A stretch of DNA of 64,000 nt from DATBRG01 sp036560445 (GCA_036560445.1 DATBRG010000012.1:1-64000), one strand, 5' to 3'; positions 36,860-45,884 are shown, counted from the first letter of the stretch. The notes: generated by a model from the sequence alone, not told the origin. Translations and numbers: made by a program.

Positions 36860-37547
36860 GCAGGCTGGTCAGCGTCTGCTCAATTTTTGCGCCGCCTTCG
36901 TCGCGCATAGTCAACCGAACTGGCAAGTTATGGCTTTCGGTGCCTAGCCAGAACTCTTTGGCATCATCAGTCTCTTCGGCGTTGATCAGATGCATGGTTT
37001 TAAATTTGCCAGCGGCAACTTCAATCTCTGTATCGCGCTCTGTAATTTTATAGTTGTAGCTACGCAATTTTTTGCCGGTGGTCACTGGCAACTTGAGCTC
37101 CTCGCCTTTGGGTGGCGAGAACATGAATTGATAAACAAAGCTTGTCAGGTCCTGCGTACCGCTCTCCAGCGCCACTGCGCTGGGCTTGCCTTTAATCTTC
37201 ATAGTCAGCTTATTAGCTGGCCAGTCAAAGTCAGCGAACAACGCTTTTTTCTCGTTATCGCCCTGATGCAACTCGAAATGAGCGGGCTTCAGCCCCTCGA
37301 CCGTCACTTCACCCTCGCTCACCAGCCTGCGCTCGCCAAACAAGCCATAGACGCCTATACCTTTGGTTACGCTCTCAATCCGGTAGCGGCCATTTTGCTG
37401 GCGATAGCTCTCAGTAATAGTGGCAAATGGCTGGCCATTCCTGGTAGCCTGGTACACCACATCCACTTGCTTGGGCGCAGCCGAAACGAGGCTGGCTGCA
37501 AATAAAAATGCAAAAGCGAGAATTAACTCTACTGTTTTTTTCATCAT
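36849..37547 (-). CDS. DUF3108 periplasmic protein
   Basis: A 232-residue protein with a signal peptide (KTVELILAFAFLFAASLVSAA) followed by the DUF3108 domain. It matches the C-terminal domain of the next gene in many blocks, such as GLFGERRLVSEGEVTVEGLKP against SLFYSGLTQISEGVVTNKG, and GTQDLTSFVYQFMFSPP against GTQDLLSFMYQFRFVPP. The pair therefore arose by duplication. Its stop overlaps the start of the other DUF3108 gene by 11 bases, so they are co-expressed. No catalytic residues are evident. Confidence 0.82.
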   Translation of the reverse strand: MMKKTVELILAFAFLFAASLVSAAPKQVDVVYQATRNGQPFATITESYRQQNGRYRIESVTKGIGVYGLFGERRLVSEGEVTVEGLKPAHFELHQGDNEKKALFADFDWPANKLTMKIKGKPSAVALESGTQDLTSFVYQFMFSPPKGEELKLPVTTGKKLRSYNYKITERDTEIEVAAGKFKTMHLINAEETDDAKEFWLGTESHNLPVRLTMRDEGGAKIEQTLTSLHVE

Positions 37548-37652
37548 CTATACCATTCGGTTAGATCGAGCTTGCAGAATTTACTAACAGCAACGCATGA
37601 ACAGCTAATTGAGTTGGCACCGCCATCAACTAGAAGTTCAGGCTGGTTAAGC

Positions 37653-38714
37653 TCAAACAACAATTGTCGGGGCTTCATCAGCCTGCTGCTGGCGTATGTG
37701 ACCTATTGTCCAGACTTGCTCGCCTTCCTCTTCCAGCAGGCGTTTGGTGGCTTCTGCATTTTGTTCGGAGACAATCACCACCATACCAATACCGCAATTG
37801 AATGTACGGTGCATTTCCTTATCTGTCACATTGCCTTGCGCTTGCAACCAACCAAATAGCGGTGGCATGCTCCAGCTACCCTGCTTGATCTCGGCAGTCA
37901 GGCCCTCAGGCAAAACACGTGGGATATTTTCGGTAAGGCCACCACCAGTGATATGCGCCATGCCTTTAACTGGCAACGCAGCAATAAGTTTGAGTAGTGG
38001 TTTGACATAAATGCGCGTGGGCGCCATGACGACATCGCGAAATGGCTTGCCGTGAAAATCAGAGTCGAAATCTATGCCGGACTTCTCAATCAGCTTGCGG
38101 ATAAATGAGTAACCATTGGAATGCGCACCACTGGAGGCCAGGCCCAGCACCACATCACCTGCGGCGATGGTGCTGCCGGTGATAATCGCCTCTTTATCCA
38201 CTGCGCCCACGGCGAAGCCTGCCAAATCGTACTCGCCAGCCGGGTACATGCCAGGCATTTCTGCAGTCTCGCCACCTACCAAGGCACAACCGGCCTGCTC
38301 GCAACCTGCAGCAATACCCTTGATGACCTGCGCAGCAGTACCGACTTCCAGCTTGCCACAGGCGAAGTAATCAAGGAAGAACAGCGGCTCGGCGCCTTGC
38401 ACCAGAATATCGTTGACACTCATGGCGACGAGATCGATGCCGACGGTATCGTGCTTATTCAGTTCGAAAGCGAGCTTAAGCTTGGTGCCCACACCATCTG
38501 TGCCAGATACCAGCACCGGATTTTTGAATTTCTTTGGCACTTCAAACAACGAGCCAAAACCACCGATACCGCCCAATACTTCAGGGCGCATGGTACGCTT
38601 GGCATAGGGTTTGATTTGCTCAACCAGTGCATCACCCGCCTCCATATCCACGCCCGCATCACGATAGCTCATTGAGGCTTTGGAAGGATTATTGGCGGAA
38701 TTATCAGAATTCAA
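37653..38714 (-). CDS. purM: Phosphoribosylformylglycinamidine cyclo-ligase
   Basis: A 353-residue enzyme that closes the imidazole ring in the fifth step of purine synthesis (AIR synthetase). Typical segments are SYRDAGVDMEAGDALV, LVSGTDGVGTKLKLA, GGETAEMPGMY and HITGGGLTENIPRVLP. The first 15 residues (rich in Asn and Ser) precede the usual start and could be non-native; an internal Met at MSYRDAGVD (38672) is the alternative start. It diverges from the PerM-type gene and hda, an order common in betaproteobacteria and gammaproteobacteria. Confidence 0.96.
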   Translation of the reverse strand: MNSDNSANNPSKASMSYRDAGVDMEAGDALVEQIKPYAKRTMRPEVLGGIGGFGSLFEVPKKFKNPVLVSGTDGVGTKLKLAFELNKHDTVGIDLVAMSVNDILVQGAEPLFFLDYFACGKLEVGTAAQVIKGIAAGCEQAGCALVGGETAEMPGMYPAGEYDLAGFAVGAVDKEAIITGSTIAAGDVVLGLASSGAHSNGYSFIRKLIEKSGIDFDSDFHGKPFRDVVMAPTRIYVKPLLKLIAALPVKGMAHITGGGLTENIPRVLPEGLTAEIKQGSWSMPPLFGWLQAQGNVTDKEMHRTFNCGIGMVVIVSEQNAEATKRLLEEEGEQVWTIGHIRQQQADEAPTIVV

Positions 38715-38838
38715 GTTGAGTTCTCGCTTTCTACAAGATAAATTACAGTGAATACGCTAATTTTAACTTAGTATGCTATCCCGCCAAAGCACTGAGTCGT
38801 CAAACCTGAATGATGTGTCTGACTAAATAGAGATTTCC

Positions 38839-39918
38839 ATGACCACCAAACGAGAAAACAACCTGCCAGACTACCGCTGGATAGCGCTCAGTGTAGCCCT
38901 GCTGTTACTGGTTTATTTGCTGAAGCCCATACTCGCCCCCTTCCTGATAGCGGCAATATTGGCCTACATTTGCAGCCCATTAGTGGACAGGCTGGGTAAT
39001 CTCCAGCTTGGCAGATTCTCTGTTGGCCGCACTGCGGGCACAGTACTCATTATGCTGCTGTTGGTTGGTATAGTGACCACGCTCATTCTGATTGTCGTAC
39101 CTCTACTACAAAAAGAGGTAGTTATGGTGTTACAACGCTTGCCCAGCTACATCAGCGCCCTGTCGGATCGGATGGACCCATGGCTGATGAAGCATTTTGG
39201 TGTTGCTCCAGTGATTGATCCCGCACAAATCCGCGACATGCTGAGCCAGAACTGGAAAACTGCCAGCAATTACGCGGGCCAGCTTTTATCCTCGGTCAGT
39301 AGTCATGGTCTGGTTTTATTGGGATGGGTTATCAATCTGCTACTGGTACCGGTGGTGCTATTTTACCTGTTGCGCGACTGGCATGAGCTCGTAGCCCGCG
39401 TAGCCCAGCTCTTGCCGCGACGCTGGTTCGACAAAACTTCAACCATCGCACGCGAAATTGACCTTGTATTGGCCGAATTCCTGCGTGGCCAGTTATCCGT
39501 CATGCTGCTGATGAGCGTGTTCTATGCCGCCGGCTTATGGTTTGTTGGGCTTGAGCTGGCAATACCGATAGGCCTGGTAGCAGGGCTATTGGGGTTTGTA
39601 CCCTATCTGGGCATTACCACCGGCATTGTATTGGCAACGCTGGCTGCTGCTCTGCAATTCTCCAGCTTGAGCCAGCTTATCCCGGTATTCGTGGTATTTG
39701 GCGCTGGCCAAGTAATAGAAGGCATGCTGTTGACGCCCTTGCTGGTAGGCGATCGCATCGGATTGCATCCCGTTGTCGTGATTTTTTCCCTGCTGGCAGG
39801 TGGTCAGTTATTTGGTTTTGCCGGTATATTGCTGGCATTGCCGGTCAGCGCTGCGATTGCGGTTGGACTGCGTCACGCCAAACGTAGTTACCTGGCTAGC
39901 GATATCTATCTGAAATGA
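38839..39918 (+). CDS. AI-2E/PerM-family membrane protein
   Basis: A 359-residue protein of the AI-2E transporter (PerM/YdiK) family with about seven to eight hydrophobic segments. A long amphipathic stretch (residues about 95-150) sits between the third and fourth membrane helices, as usual in this family. The C-terminal half contains GLLGFVPYLGITTGIVLAT and GQLFGFAGILLALPVSAAIAV. Members are variously described as exporters of signal molecules or as Na+/H+ antiporters, so the substrate is open. It overlaps hda by four bases. Confidence 0.88.
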   Translation: MTTKRENNLPDYRWIALSVALLLLVYLLKPILAPFLIAAILAYICSPLVDRLGNLQLGRFSVGRTAGTVLIMLLLVGIVTTLILIVVPLLQKEVVMVLQRLPSYISALSDRMDPWLMKHFGVAPVIDPAQIRDMLSQNWKTASNYAGQLLSSVSSHGLVLLGWVINLLLVPVVLFYLLRDWHELVARVAQLLPRRWFDKTSTIAREIDLVLAEFLRGQLSVMLLMSVFYAAGLWFVGLELAIPIGLVAGLLGFVPYLGITTGIVLATLAAALQFSSLSQLIPVFVVFGAGQVIEGMLLTPLLVGDRIGLHPVVVIFSLLAGGQLFGFAGILLALPVSAAIAVGLRHAKRSYLASDIYLK

Positions 39919-40535
39919 AGCAACTGTTATTGGATATCCAACCGGCAGCTCGGCCGACATTAGATAATTTTGTGGTTGGCCGTAATGCAGAGGCTCTCTA
40001 TAGCCTAGGCCGTGCAGTTGAAGGCAATCCCGATACACGTTTTATCTACCTCTGGGGAGCCAATGGTAGCGGCAAAAGCCATTTGCTCGCTGCTTGTGTA
40101 GGGTTGGCTAAGGGAAAGCATCTGGTTCTTGCCGATGACGTGCACCTGCTATCCGACGATGCACAAATCCAGCTCTTCAACACTTATAACCAGTTGAGGG
40201 AATCTGGCGGCTGCCTCATTGCCAGCGGTATTGCTGCACCAACGCAGATGGGCTTGCGTGACGACCTGGCTACCCGCCTGGCTTGGGGTCTTACTTATCA
40301 GTTACATCCGTTAAGCGATGAAGAAAAAGCACAAGCATTGAAGAATCACGCAAAAGCACGCGGCATGAAACTCCCCGACGAAGTACTGGATTACTGCCTG
40401 CGGCACTTGCGGCGAGATTTGCCAACCCTGATGGCAACCATCAACGCCTTGGATGAATGGTCCTTGACCTACAAACGACCAGTAACACTGCCTTTATTGA
40501 GACAGCTATTGCAGTTGCCACTCAGGCCTGAATAA
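39915..40535 (+). CDS. hda: DnaA regulatory inactivator Hda
   Basis: A 206-residue AAA+ protein homologous to DnaA domain III. It promotes hydrolysis of DnaA-bound ATP with the sliding clamp and so limits re-initiation of replication. The Walker A motif is GANGSGKSHLL and Walker B is LADDVHLL. The N-terminal QLLLDIQPAARPTLDNFVVG contains the short clamp-binding-like start. It overlaps the PerM-type gene by four bases. Its last 14 bases overlap soxZ in convergent orientation. Confidence 0.93.
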   Translation: MKQLLLDIQPAARPTLDNFVVGRNAEALYSLGRAVEGNPDTRFIYLWGANGSGKSHLLAACVGLAKGKHLVLADDVHLLSDDAQIQLFNTYNQLRESGGCLIASGIAAPTQMGLRDDLATRLAWGLTYQLHPLSDEEKAQALKNHAKARGMKLPDEVLDYCLRHLRRDLPTLMATINALDEWSLTYKRPVTLPLLRQLLQLPLRPE

Positions 40536-40842
40536 CTGAGCCTTCTAGGCTCGCTGTTTCACCCAGATTATCATGCCATACCACGGTAACCTTATCGCCA
40601 ACCTTGGCACCCTTGACCCTGAAAGTCAGGTAAGGGTTCTTGGAAACCCCGGTACCCCATTGGGCTTCCAGTATAGGCTTGGCATTCAGGCTGACGCTGA
40701 CCAGCTGGATGAAGTGCGCGGGGACAATCTCATCAAGCTCGTTCTTGCGGCGGCCGGTCTCCATCGGATGCACCATCAACACCTTGATCTCGGTGATGTC
40801 ACCTTTAAGTTGGGCACGCATCTTCATTGGGTAGTCGGCCAT
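40522..40842 (-). CDS. soxZ: Sulfur-compound chelating/binding protein SoxZ
   Basis: A 106-residue protein with the SoxZ fold (KMRAQLKGDITEIKVLMVHPMETG and VKGAKVGDKVTVVWHDNLGET). SoxZ forms a heterodimer with SoxY, and together they carry covalently bound sulfur intermediates of thiosulfate oxidation in the periplasm. It has no signal peptide and is presumably exported with SoxY. It follows soxY with a one-base gap. No soxA, soxB, soxC, soxD or soxX gene is nearby. Confidence 0.93.
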   Translation of the reverse strand: MADYPMKMRAQLKGDITEIKVLMVHPMETGRRKNELDEIVPAHFIQLVSVSLNAKPILEAQWGTGVSKNPYLTFRVKGAKVGDKVTVVWHDNLGETASLEGSVIQA

Positions 40843-40843
40843 A

Positions 40844-41287
40844 TCAATTACACCCGTTTTCCAGTACTTCTACCCGTTTGCTGGCCTTGAAATACTGATT
40901 ACCGACTTTGATGATGGCCTGTACGTCAGAGGTTTCAGCCATCTTGATACGAGTGACAACGAAAGGCTCTGCGCCATTGGAGAACATGAAGTTGGCAATC
41001 AGTGGCGTCGGGTTGTGCTCCACCACTATCGCAATGGCTTCGGTATTGGGGATGCGGCTGGTGACTTCGACCTGAACAATGGCGCCATTCTCAGCTATCT
41101 CCGGCACGATAATTTGAATATCGGCGCTATCGGTTTCAGCGCCAATATCCATAGCCTGTAACGCGCCAGAAAGTGTGGTTGACTGGAACGCCGCTTTATT
41201 CCACAGCGCCGCCAACACATTCAACGGCACAAGCAATACCGTTGCAGTAACGCCTAGTAAAAACCGAACGAAATTTCTGCGCTGCAA
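40844..41287 (-). CDS. soxY: Sulfur carrier protein SoxY with atypical C-terminus
   Basis: A 147-residue protein starting with a twin-arginine-like signal (MQRRNFVRFLLGVTATVLL) followed by the SoxY domain (IVVEHNPTPLIANFMFSNGAEPFVVTRIKM). The cysteine that carries sulfur sits at the very end, in VLENGCN. Classical SoxY ends in GGCGG, so the flexible glycine arm is changed here. It forms a pair with soxZ. Without other sox genes nearby, its enzyme partners are unknown. Confidence 0.9.
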   Translation of the reverse strand: MQRRNFVRFLLGVTATVLLVPLNVLAALWNKAAFQSTTLSGALQAMDIGAETDSADIQIIVPEIAENGAIVQVEVTSRIPNTEAIAIVVEHNPTPLIANFMFSNGAEPFVVTRIKMAETSDVQAIIKVGNQYFKASKRVEVLENGCN

Positions 41288-41312
41288 GGTATGCCCTTCT
41301 ATATTTAGATGT

Positions 41313-42836
41313 TCAGTTGAAAATACTGTCTTTTTTCGGCTCAGCAGCCAATCGTTTCAACTCCTTGAACCTGGCTTCGACTATCGATTGCTGGTAAAAG
41401 TCGCCGTCACCGGCTTTGGTCGCCAGCTCCATCTGATCAACAGCTTTAGGTATATCGTAACGGCGATAATAAGCCTCACCTTGCGCCTGGTGCCGTAGCA
41501 GGTTCTTACCTTGCATAGTATAGGCTCGTGACTTCAACTCATAGAGATAAGGGTCATCCGGATACAGGGACTGCTTATCGGCAACAAGTTGCAGTACTTT
41601 ATCCGGCTGATTACTCGCCAGAAAATGCTCAGCATAGCCATAGATAAGGGCGCGGTGGCCAGGGAACATTGCAAGCCCGGCAGCGTAAATCTTGGCCGCC
41701 TCAGCGGGGTTGTTACGGGCAACAGCTATATGCGCTGCCAAAGATTCAAACATGGGATGGCGTGGGGCATTGGCCCGCAGCCATTGCAATTGCTTGCTGG
41801 CGCCATCTAGGTCATTTTTGCGTAGCAGCGCTTCTGCCAAGCCATAATGCTGGGCTGCCTCGTTGGTATATTTCTTCTCATCAAGATTACCCTGGAATAC
41901 TGCTGCTGCCTGCGTTGGCGACCCCAGGGTAGACAGTAGTTTGGCACGGATGTATTGAAACTCCGGGCTATCTTTCACCTGTCGGTATGGCATTTGCTCT
42001 ACGCGGCCCCTGACATCGGCGATGCGCTCTGAGGTCAGTGGGTGGGTGCGCAGAAAAGATGGCGCTGTGCCCTCAACAAAACGTGTGCCTCTCTGCAATG
42101 TCTCAAAAAATGCTGGCATGGCACGTACGTCAAAACCAGCACTATCCAATATCTGCAGGCCTACGCGGTCTGCCTCCTGCTCGTGTGCCCGCGTGTAATT
42201 TAACTGGCTCTGCACAGCCCCGGCAGATGCCGCAGTCAACGCCCCGTTGCCAAGCTGGGGATTACCCACAGCTGCCAGCAAGCCAAAGGCTAGGGCGGCG
42301 AGATTAATGATTGAATCCTGCTTTTGCTGTGCCAGCATGCGGGCCATGTGGTGCTGCACCACGTGACCGATTTCGTGGCCAAGTACGCTGGCGAGCTCTG
42401 ATTCGTTACTGGAGGCGATAATCAAGCCGGTATGCACACCAACTACGCCGCCAGGCAAAGCAAAGGCGTTGATGGTGTTATCTTGTACTACAAAGAAATT
42501 GAATGGCTGCTGCTTATCAGGCCCGCTGCTTGCGAGACGATAGCCCAACGACTGGACATAATCATTGATCTCGACATCCGACACCACATCATCACTGGAG
42601 TACACATCGCGCATGATCTGATCGGCAATGCGCCGCTCATCTGATGGTGTCAGTACTGTTGCAGAAACATCACCGAGATCAGGCAGGTTTAGATCGATAG
42701 GATTAGCGCCATTCTGGTTCGGGCTGATCGAATCGGAGGCATCGTAACCTGAAAATGTCGGTAACTTTGTTTCGGCGGCTAATGTTGCAGGCGCAAATAA
42801 AGCGCCCAGTAGAATGAGATAAACTGGTTTCATCAT
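41313..42836 (-). CDS. M48 metalloprotease with TPR repeats (BepA-like)
   Basis: A 507-residue periplasmic protein with a signal peptide (KPVYLILLGALFAPATLA). The M48 zinc motif is GHEIGHVVQHH, with the third ligand Glu in RAHEQEADRVGLQIL. The C-terminal half contains tetratricopeptide repeats (AAQHYGLAEALLRKNDLDGA and similar). BepA/YfgC proteins degrade stalled outer-membrane proteins and help LptD assembly. This suits the LPS export genes elsewhere in the window, although they are not adjacent. It diverges from moaC. Confidence 0.92.
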   Translation of the reverse strand: MMKPVYLILLGALFAPATLAAETKLPTFSGYDASDSISPNQNGANPIDLNLPDLGDVSATVLTPSDERRIADQIMRDVYSSDDVVSDVEINDYVQSLGYRLASSGPDKQQPFNFFVVQDNTINAFALPGGVVGVHTGLIIASSNESELASVLGHEIGHVVQHHMARMLAQQKQDSIINLAALAFGLLAAVGNPQLGNGALTAASAGAVQSQLNYTRAHEQEADRVGLQILDSAGFDVRAMPAFFETLQRGTRFVEGTAPSFLRTHPLTSERIADVRGRVEQMPYRQVKDSPEFQYIRAKLLSTLGSPTQAAAVFQGNLDEKKYTNEAAQHYGLAEALLRKNDLDGASKQLQWLRANAPRHPMFESLAAHIAVARNNPAEAAKIYAAGLAMFPGHRALIYGYAEHFLASNQPDKVLQLVADKQSLYPDDPYLYELKSRAYTMQGKNLLRHQAQGEAYYRRYDIPKAVDQMELATKAGDGDFYQQSIVEARFKELKRLAAEPKKDSIFN

Positions 42837-42887
42837 TGATATGATAGCAATCTAGGGTTTCAAGTTCACAATTTCAAGGCCAAATTT

Positions 42888-43364
42888 ATGACGCAATTTA
42901 CTCACTTCGACAGTAACGGTCAGGCGCATATGGTAAATGTCGGTGAAAAAACCGAAACCCATCGCATCGCAAAAGCTACTGGCAATATTCGTATGCGGGC
43001 CATGACTCTTGAACTCATACTCAATGGCGAAGCGAAGAAAGGTGACGTGCTGGGAATAGCCCGCATTGCGGCCATCCAAGCCTCCAAGCGTACATCCGAT
43101 TTGATACCGCTATGTCACCCTATCAACCTGACCAAGGTAGATGTCGAGTTCGAAATTGACCAAGCAAATACTAGCATCCATTGTACTGTGACCACAGAGA
43201 CGGTCGGGCGCACAGGCGTAGAGATGGAAGCCCTTACCGCTACTAGTGCAGCACTACTGACTATTTACGATATGTGCAAAGCGGTGGATCGAGGTATGGT
43301 AATCGGTGAAATAAAATTACTGGAAAAGCAGGGTGGAAAATCTGGCCACTGGGCTTCTAGCTGA
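42888..43364 (+). CDS. moaC: Cyclic pyranopterin monophosphate synthase MoaC
   Basis: A 158-residue enzyme of molybdenum cofactor biosynthesis that converts the MoaA product into cyclic pyranopterin monophosphate. Family motifs are IQASKRTSDLIPLCHPINLTKVDVEF and TVGRTGVEMEALTATSAALLTIYDMCKAVDRGM, including the catalytic Lys/Asp residues. Length and start match other MoaC proteins. It stands alone here, without moaA, moaD or moaE, and diverges from the protease gene. Confidence 0.97.
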   Translation: MTQFTHFDSNGQAHMVNVGEKTETHRIAKATGNIRMRAMTLELILNGEAKKGDVLGIARIAAIQASKRTSDLIPLCHPINLTKVDVEFEIDQANTSIHCTVTTETVGRTGVEMEALTATSAALLTIYDMCKAVDRGMVIGEIKLLEKQGGKSGHWASS

Positions 43365-43454
43365 AGAGTCAGAAATTAAAGAGTCTGATTTCGACCAGAA
43401 GCAGTCTTTCTGAATATTAATCACATGATATTTTTAGTATGAAGGTAATAAGGA

Positions 43455-44129
43455 ATGGCAAGTTGTTGTGAAGATAAGTCTTGTGAAATAACTGCACTTC
43501 GAGATAAGCACAGTAGAGTGCTTAAAATAGTCTTGGCTATTAACGCCTTAATGTTTCTGATTGAAATCACAGCAGGCTGGCTAGCTAACTCAACCTCTCT
43601 ACTGGCTGATTCCCTTGATATGCTAGGTGATGCCACGGTTTATGGCATGAGTATCTATGTCTTGGCCCAAAGCTCACAAAAGCAAGCAAAGGTAGCCTTT
43701 GCTAAAGGTGGGTTCATGCTTATTTTTGGTTTGTTTGTTTTGGCTGATGCAGCCTACAAACTCATTCATCCCGTTATGCCAAATGCAGAGGTGATGGGAA
43801 TCATAGGCACTGCAGCCCTAGTAGCTAATTTGGTTTGCTTTGTTTTGCTATACACACACCGCGCGGATAATCTGAATATGAGTTCTACGTGGTTATGTTC
43901 ACGTAATGACCTGATTGCTAATGTAGGGGTCTTACTCGCTGCGCTGGCAAGCTATATCTTGGTATCAAAATGGCCCGATATTATCGTAGGAACGTTTATT
44001 GCCAGCTTATTTCTTAAATCATCTTGGGCTGTTAGCAAACAAGCCCTGCGTGAAATGCGAGAACCTGAGCCAGTGGCGGAAGTTGAGATTAAGCCCGTCA
44101 GCATACAGTTTACTAAGGGCAACCGTTAA
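43455..44129 (+). CDS. Cation transporter, CDF-like
   Basis: A 224-residue membrane protein with six hydrophobic segments. The second one contains NSTSLLADSLDMLGDATVYG, whose aspartates match the metal-binding DxxxD of cation diffusion facilitators, and a later stretch has SRNDLIANVGVLLAA. The N-terminus MASCCEDKSCE holds three cysteines that could bind metal or sense it. The protein lacks the large C-terminal cytoplasmic domain of most CDF exporters. The substrate is unknown. An AAGGA-type ribosome-binding site lies just upstream of the ATG. Confidence 0.82.
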   Translation: MASCCEDKSCEITALRDKHSRVLKIVLAINALMFLIEITAGWLANSTSLLADSLDMLGDATVYGMSIYVLAQSSQKQAKVAFAKGGFMLIFGLFVLADAAYKLIHPVMPNAEVMGIIGTAALVANLVCFVLLYTHRADNLNMSSTWLCSRNDLIANVGVLLAALASYILVSKWPDIIVGTFIASLFLKSSWAVSKQALREMREPEPVAEVEIKPVSIQFTKGNR

Positions 44130-44131
44130 TC

Positions 44132-44434
44132 CTAAGCAGTCTGCTTGGGCTTTGTTGGGCTATTTGCCTTTTCTGTAAGCTTGGTCATTTTTGCAGCGTT
44201 ATCTTTTTCTTCGGCGACTTTCTTAGACTTGTTCTTTATTAGTTGCATCTGTTTACGCCATTCTTGAAGCTGCTCATCTTCTATCTCCAACTGTATTGCA
44301 ATGGCTTCATCAATATCTATCTTATCTTTCAGCAACCTCTTGGGTAACTTTCCCGTCATTCTGCTTAGCAAACGTTCTTTTTGAGGCCCGCTTAACTTTA
44401 GAGCCATCTCTATGTATTTTGGATCTGCTTTCAT
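44132..44434 (-). CDS. Hypothetical lysine-rich protein
   Basis: A 100-residue basic protein that I do not recognise. It opens with DPKYIEMALKLSGPQKERLLSRMTGKLPKRLLKDK, followed by a helical, strongly charged stretch (DEAIAIQLEIEDEQLQEWRKQMQLIKNKSK) and a low-complexity Lys/Thr/Pro tail. No signal peptide or membrane segment is seen, so it is probably cytoplasmic. It is convergent with the cation transporter, whose stop lies two bases away. Confidence 0.65.
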   Translation of the reverse strand: MKADPKYIEMALKLSGPQKERLLSRMTGKLPKRLLKDKIDIDEAIAIQLEIEDEQLQEWRKQMQLIKNKSKKVAEEKDNAAKMTKLTEKANSPTKPKQTA

Positions 44435-44547
44435 TTACCGCTCCCAATTCCAATTTGTAGTTATCAAGTATCCATATGCCTATGACAGTGTCACGTCATT
44501 CTCCTAGATAAAGACAGACAACTCAAATTAATATAATAATCATATAT

Positions 44548-44565
44548 TTGTAACATTATTGTCAT
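44548..44565 (+). promoter_or_regulatory. Pho-box-like direct repeat
   Basis: Two 7-mers, TTGTAAC and TTGTCAT, are separated by the four bases ATTA. This is the PhoB-binding arrangement of CTGTCAT-type half-sites spaced by four AT-rich bases, and the halves match at about five and six of seven positions. The site lies 64 bases upstream of the secreted metallophosphoesterase GTG start, where an activator would sit. PhoB control is inferred from the pattern only. Confidence 0.5.
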
Positions 44566-44628
44566 AAATAATTGGTACCTAGTTAGGCTGGTTTTTTGAT
44601 AAAGAAGTGACTTAAAAGAAAGGCTATC

Positions 44629-45780
44629 GTGGCAGCAGGGATTAAGCGATTCGTTAATTTTTTTGTAATAGGCCTTGGTTTATTTTTCTGGATGACTACT
44701 TACGCCCAAGAAATATCGGGAGAGTCCTCCTGGAAGTTTGCTGTTTCCGGTGATTCGAGAAATTGCGGGGATGTCGTGATGCCGGCAATTGCAAGCAGTG
44801 TGCTAAAGCATCAGGTTGATTTCTACTGGCATATGGGCGATTTTCGTAAAATGTCGGATATTGATGAGGATATGTCCATCAGGTATGGCAGCCAGTTCAC
44901 CATTGATGACTACCGTCGTGCCGCTTGGGGAGACTTCATTGTCCATCAGATTGCCCCTTTCGGCGCCCTGCCGGTATACCTTGGAATCGGCAATCATGAA
45001 CTTGCTGGAGGCAAAACCAAGGACGACTACATTAAACAATTCGGCTATTGGATCGACACCCCTGAGTTACATAATCAGAGAAATACTGACTCCGTTAAAG
45101 CAGATTCACTAAGCTATTTCCATTGGCAAAAGCAGCATGTGGATTTCATCTCGCTGGACAACGCAGACGAAGATGGTTTCAGTTCAGCCCAGTTGCAATG
45201 GTTGGAAGGTGTATTGGAAAAAGATAAAGACAATTCTGATATTTATACGATTGTTGTTGGAATGCACAGAGCCCTCCCTAATAGCTTTGCTTGTGGGCAC
45301 AGTATGAACGGCGATATAGATACGCCTTCTGATATAGCAATTAAGAGTCTTGATAGTGGACGACGTGCTTACCAAGATATCCTGAATTGGCAAAGAAAAA
45401 CCGGCAAGCATATATACGTCTTGGCGAGCCACTCACATTTCTTCATGGAACGGATTTTCGAGACCCCTTTCTGGAAGAATACTGCCATGAAAGATCGCGG
45501 AGTTCTTCCTGGCTGGATAGTGGGCACTGCTGGGGCACAAAGGTATCCGCTGCCTGAAGGCATCCCGCAGGATATTCATGCTGAGACTCTTGTCTCTGGA
45601 TATTTGCTAGGCACCGTTGAGCCTAATGGGGAGATTAGGTTTGAGTTTCAAAAAGTTGATGAAAATGACGTTCCGGCTTCTGTACGAGACGAATTTGATA
45701 ACAAATTCATAAGAGCATGTTTCACCGAAAACAAGTCACTCAAGCGCAAACCTGCCCCAGCCTCCTGCTTTGAAAAATAA
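44629..45780 (+). CDS. Secreted metallophosphoesterase
   Basis: A 383-residue calcineurin-like phosphoesterase starting at GTG, with AAAGAAAGG in front as ribosome-binding site. The N-terminal hydrophobic stretch (FVNFFVIGLGLFFWMTTYAQ) is a signal peptide. Metal-binding motifs are spread as expected: SGDSRN, WHMGDFR, GIGNHELAGG and VGMHRALPN, then ASHSHFFME. It would act on phosphate esters in the periplasm or outside. The Pho-box-like site upstream fits a role in phosphate scavenging. The substrate is unknown. Confidence 0.85.
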   Translation: MAAGIKRFVNFFVIGLGLFFWMTTYAQEISGESSWKFAVSGDSRNCGDVVMPAIASSVLKHQVDFYWHMGDFRKMSDIDEDMSIRYGSQFTIDDYRRAAWGDFIVHQIAPFGALPVYLGIGNHELAGGKTKDDYIKQFGYWIDTPELHNQRNTDSVKADSLSYFHWQKQHVDFISLDNADEDGFSSAQLQWLEGVLEKDKDNSDIYTIVVGMHRALPNSFACGHSMNGDIDTPSDIAIKSLDSGRRAYQDILNWQRKTGKHIYVLASHSHFFMERIFETPFWKNTAMKDRGVLPGWIVGTAGAQRYPLPEGIPQDIHAETLVSGYLLGTVEPNGEIRFEFQKVDENDVPASVRDEFDNKFIRACFTENKSLKRKPAPASCFEK

Positions 45781-45884
45781 AAAGGCATCATTCTAGAATT
45801 TCTGGAAGTGTCTTTGAGCATACTTAAAGCAATATCAGCTTTGAATCGCATATTAACCGCCACAGTTACAAAACAATTACATCT

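Noticed and set aside
37612..37626. TGGCACCGCCATCAA as a second sigma-54 promoter
   Set aside because: The -12 element TTGC is missing at the right spacing.
40538..40552. Hairpin GAGCCT/AGGCTC taken as a terminator between hda and soxZ
   Set aside because: It lies within the soxZ coding sequence and no real T tract follows it, so a terminator is not supported.
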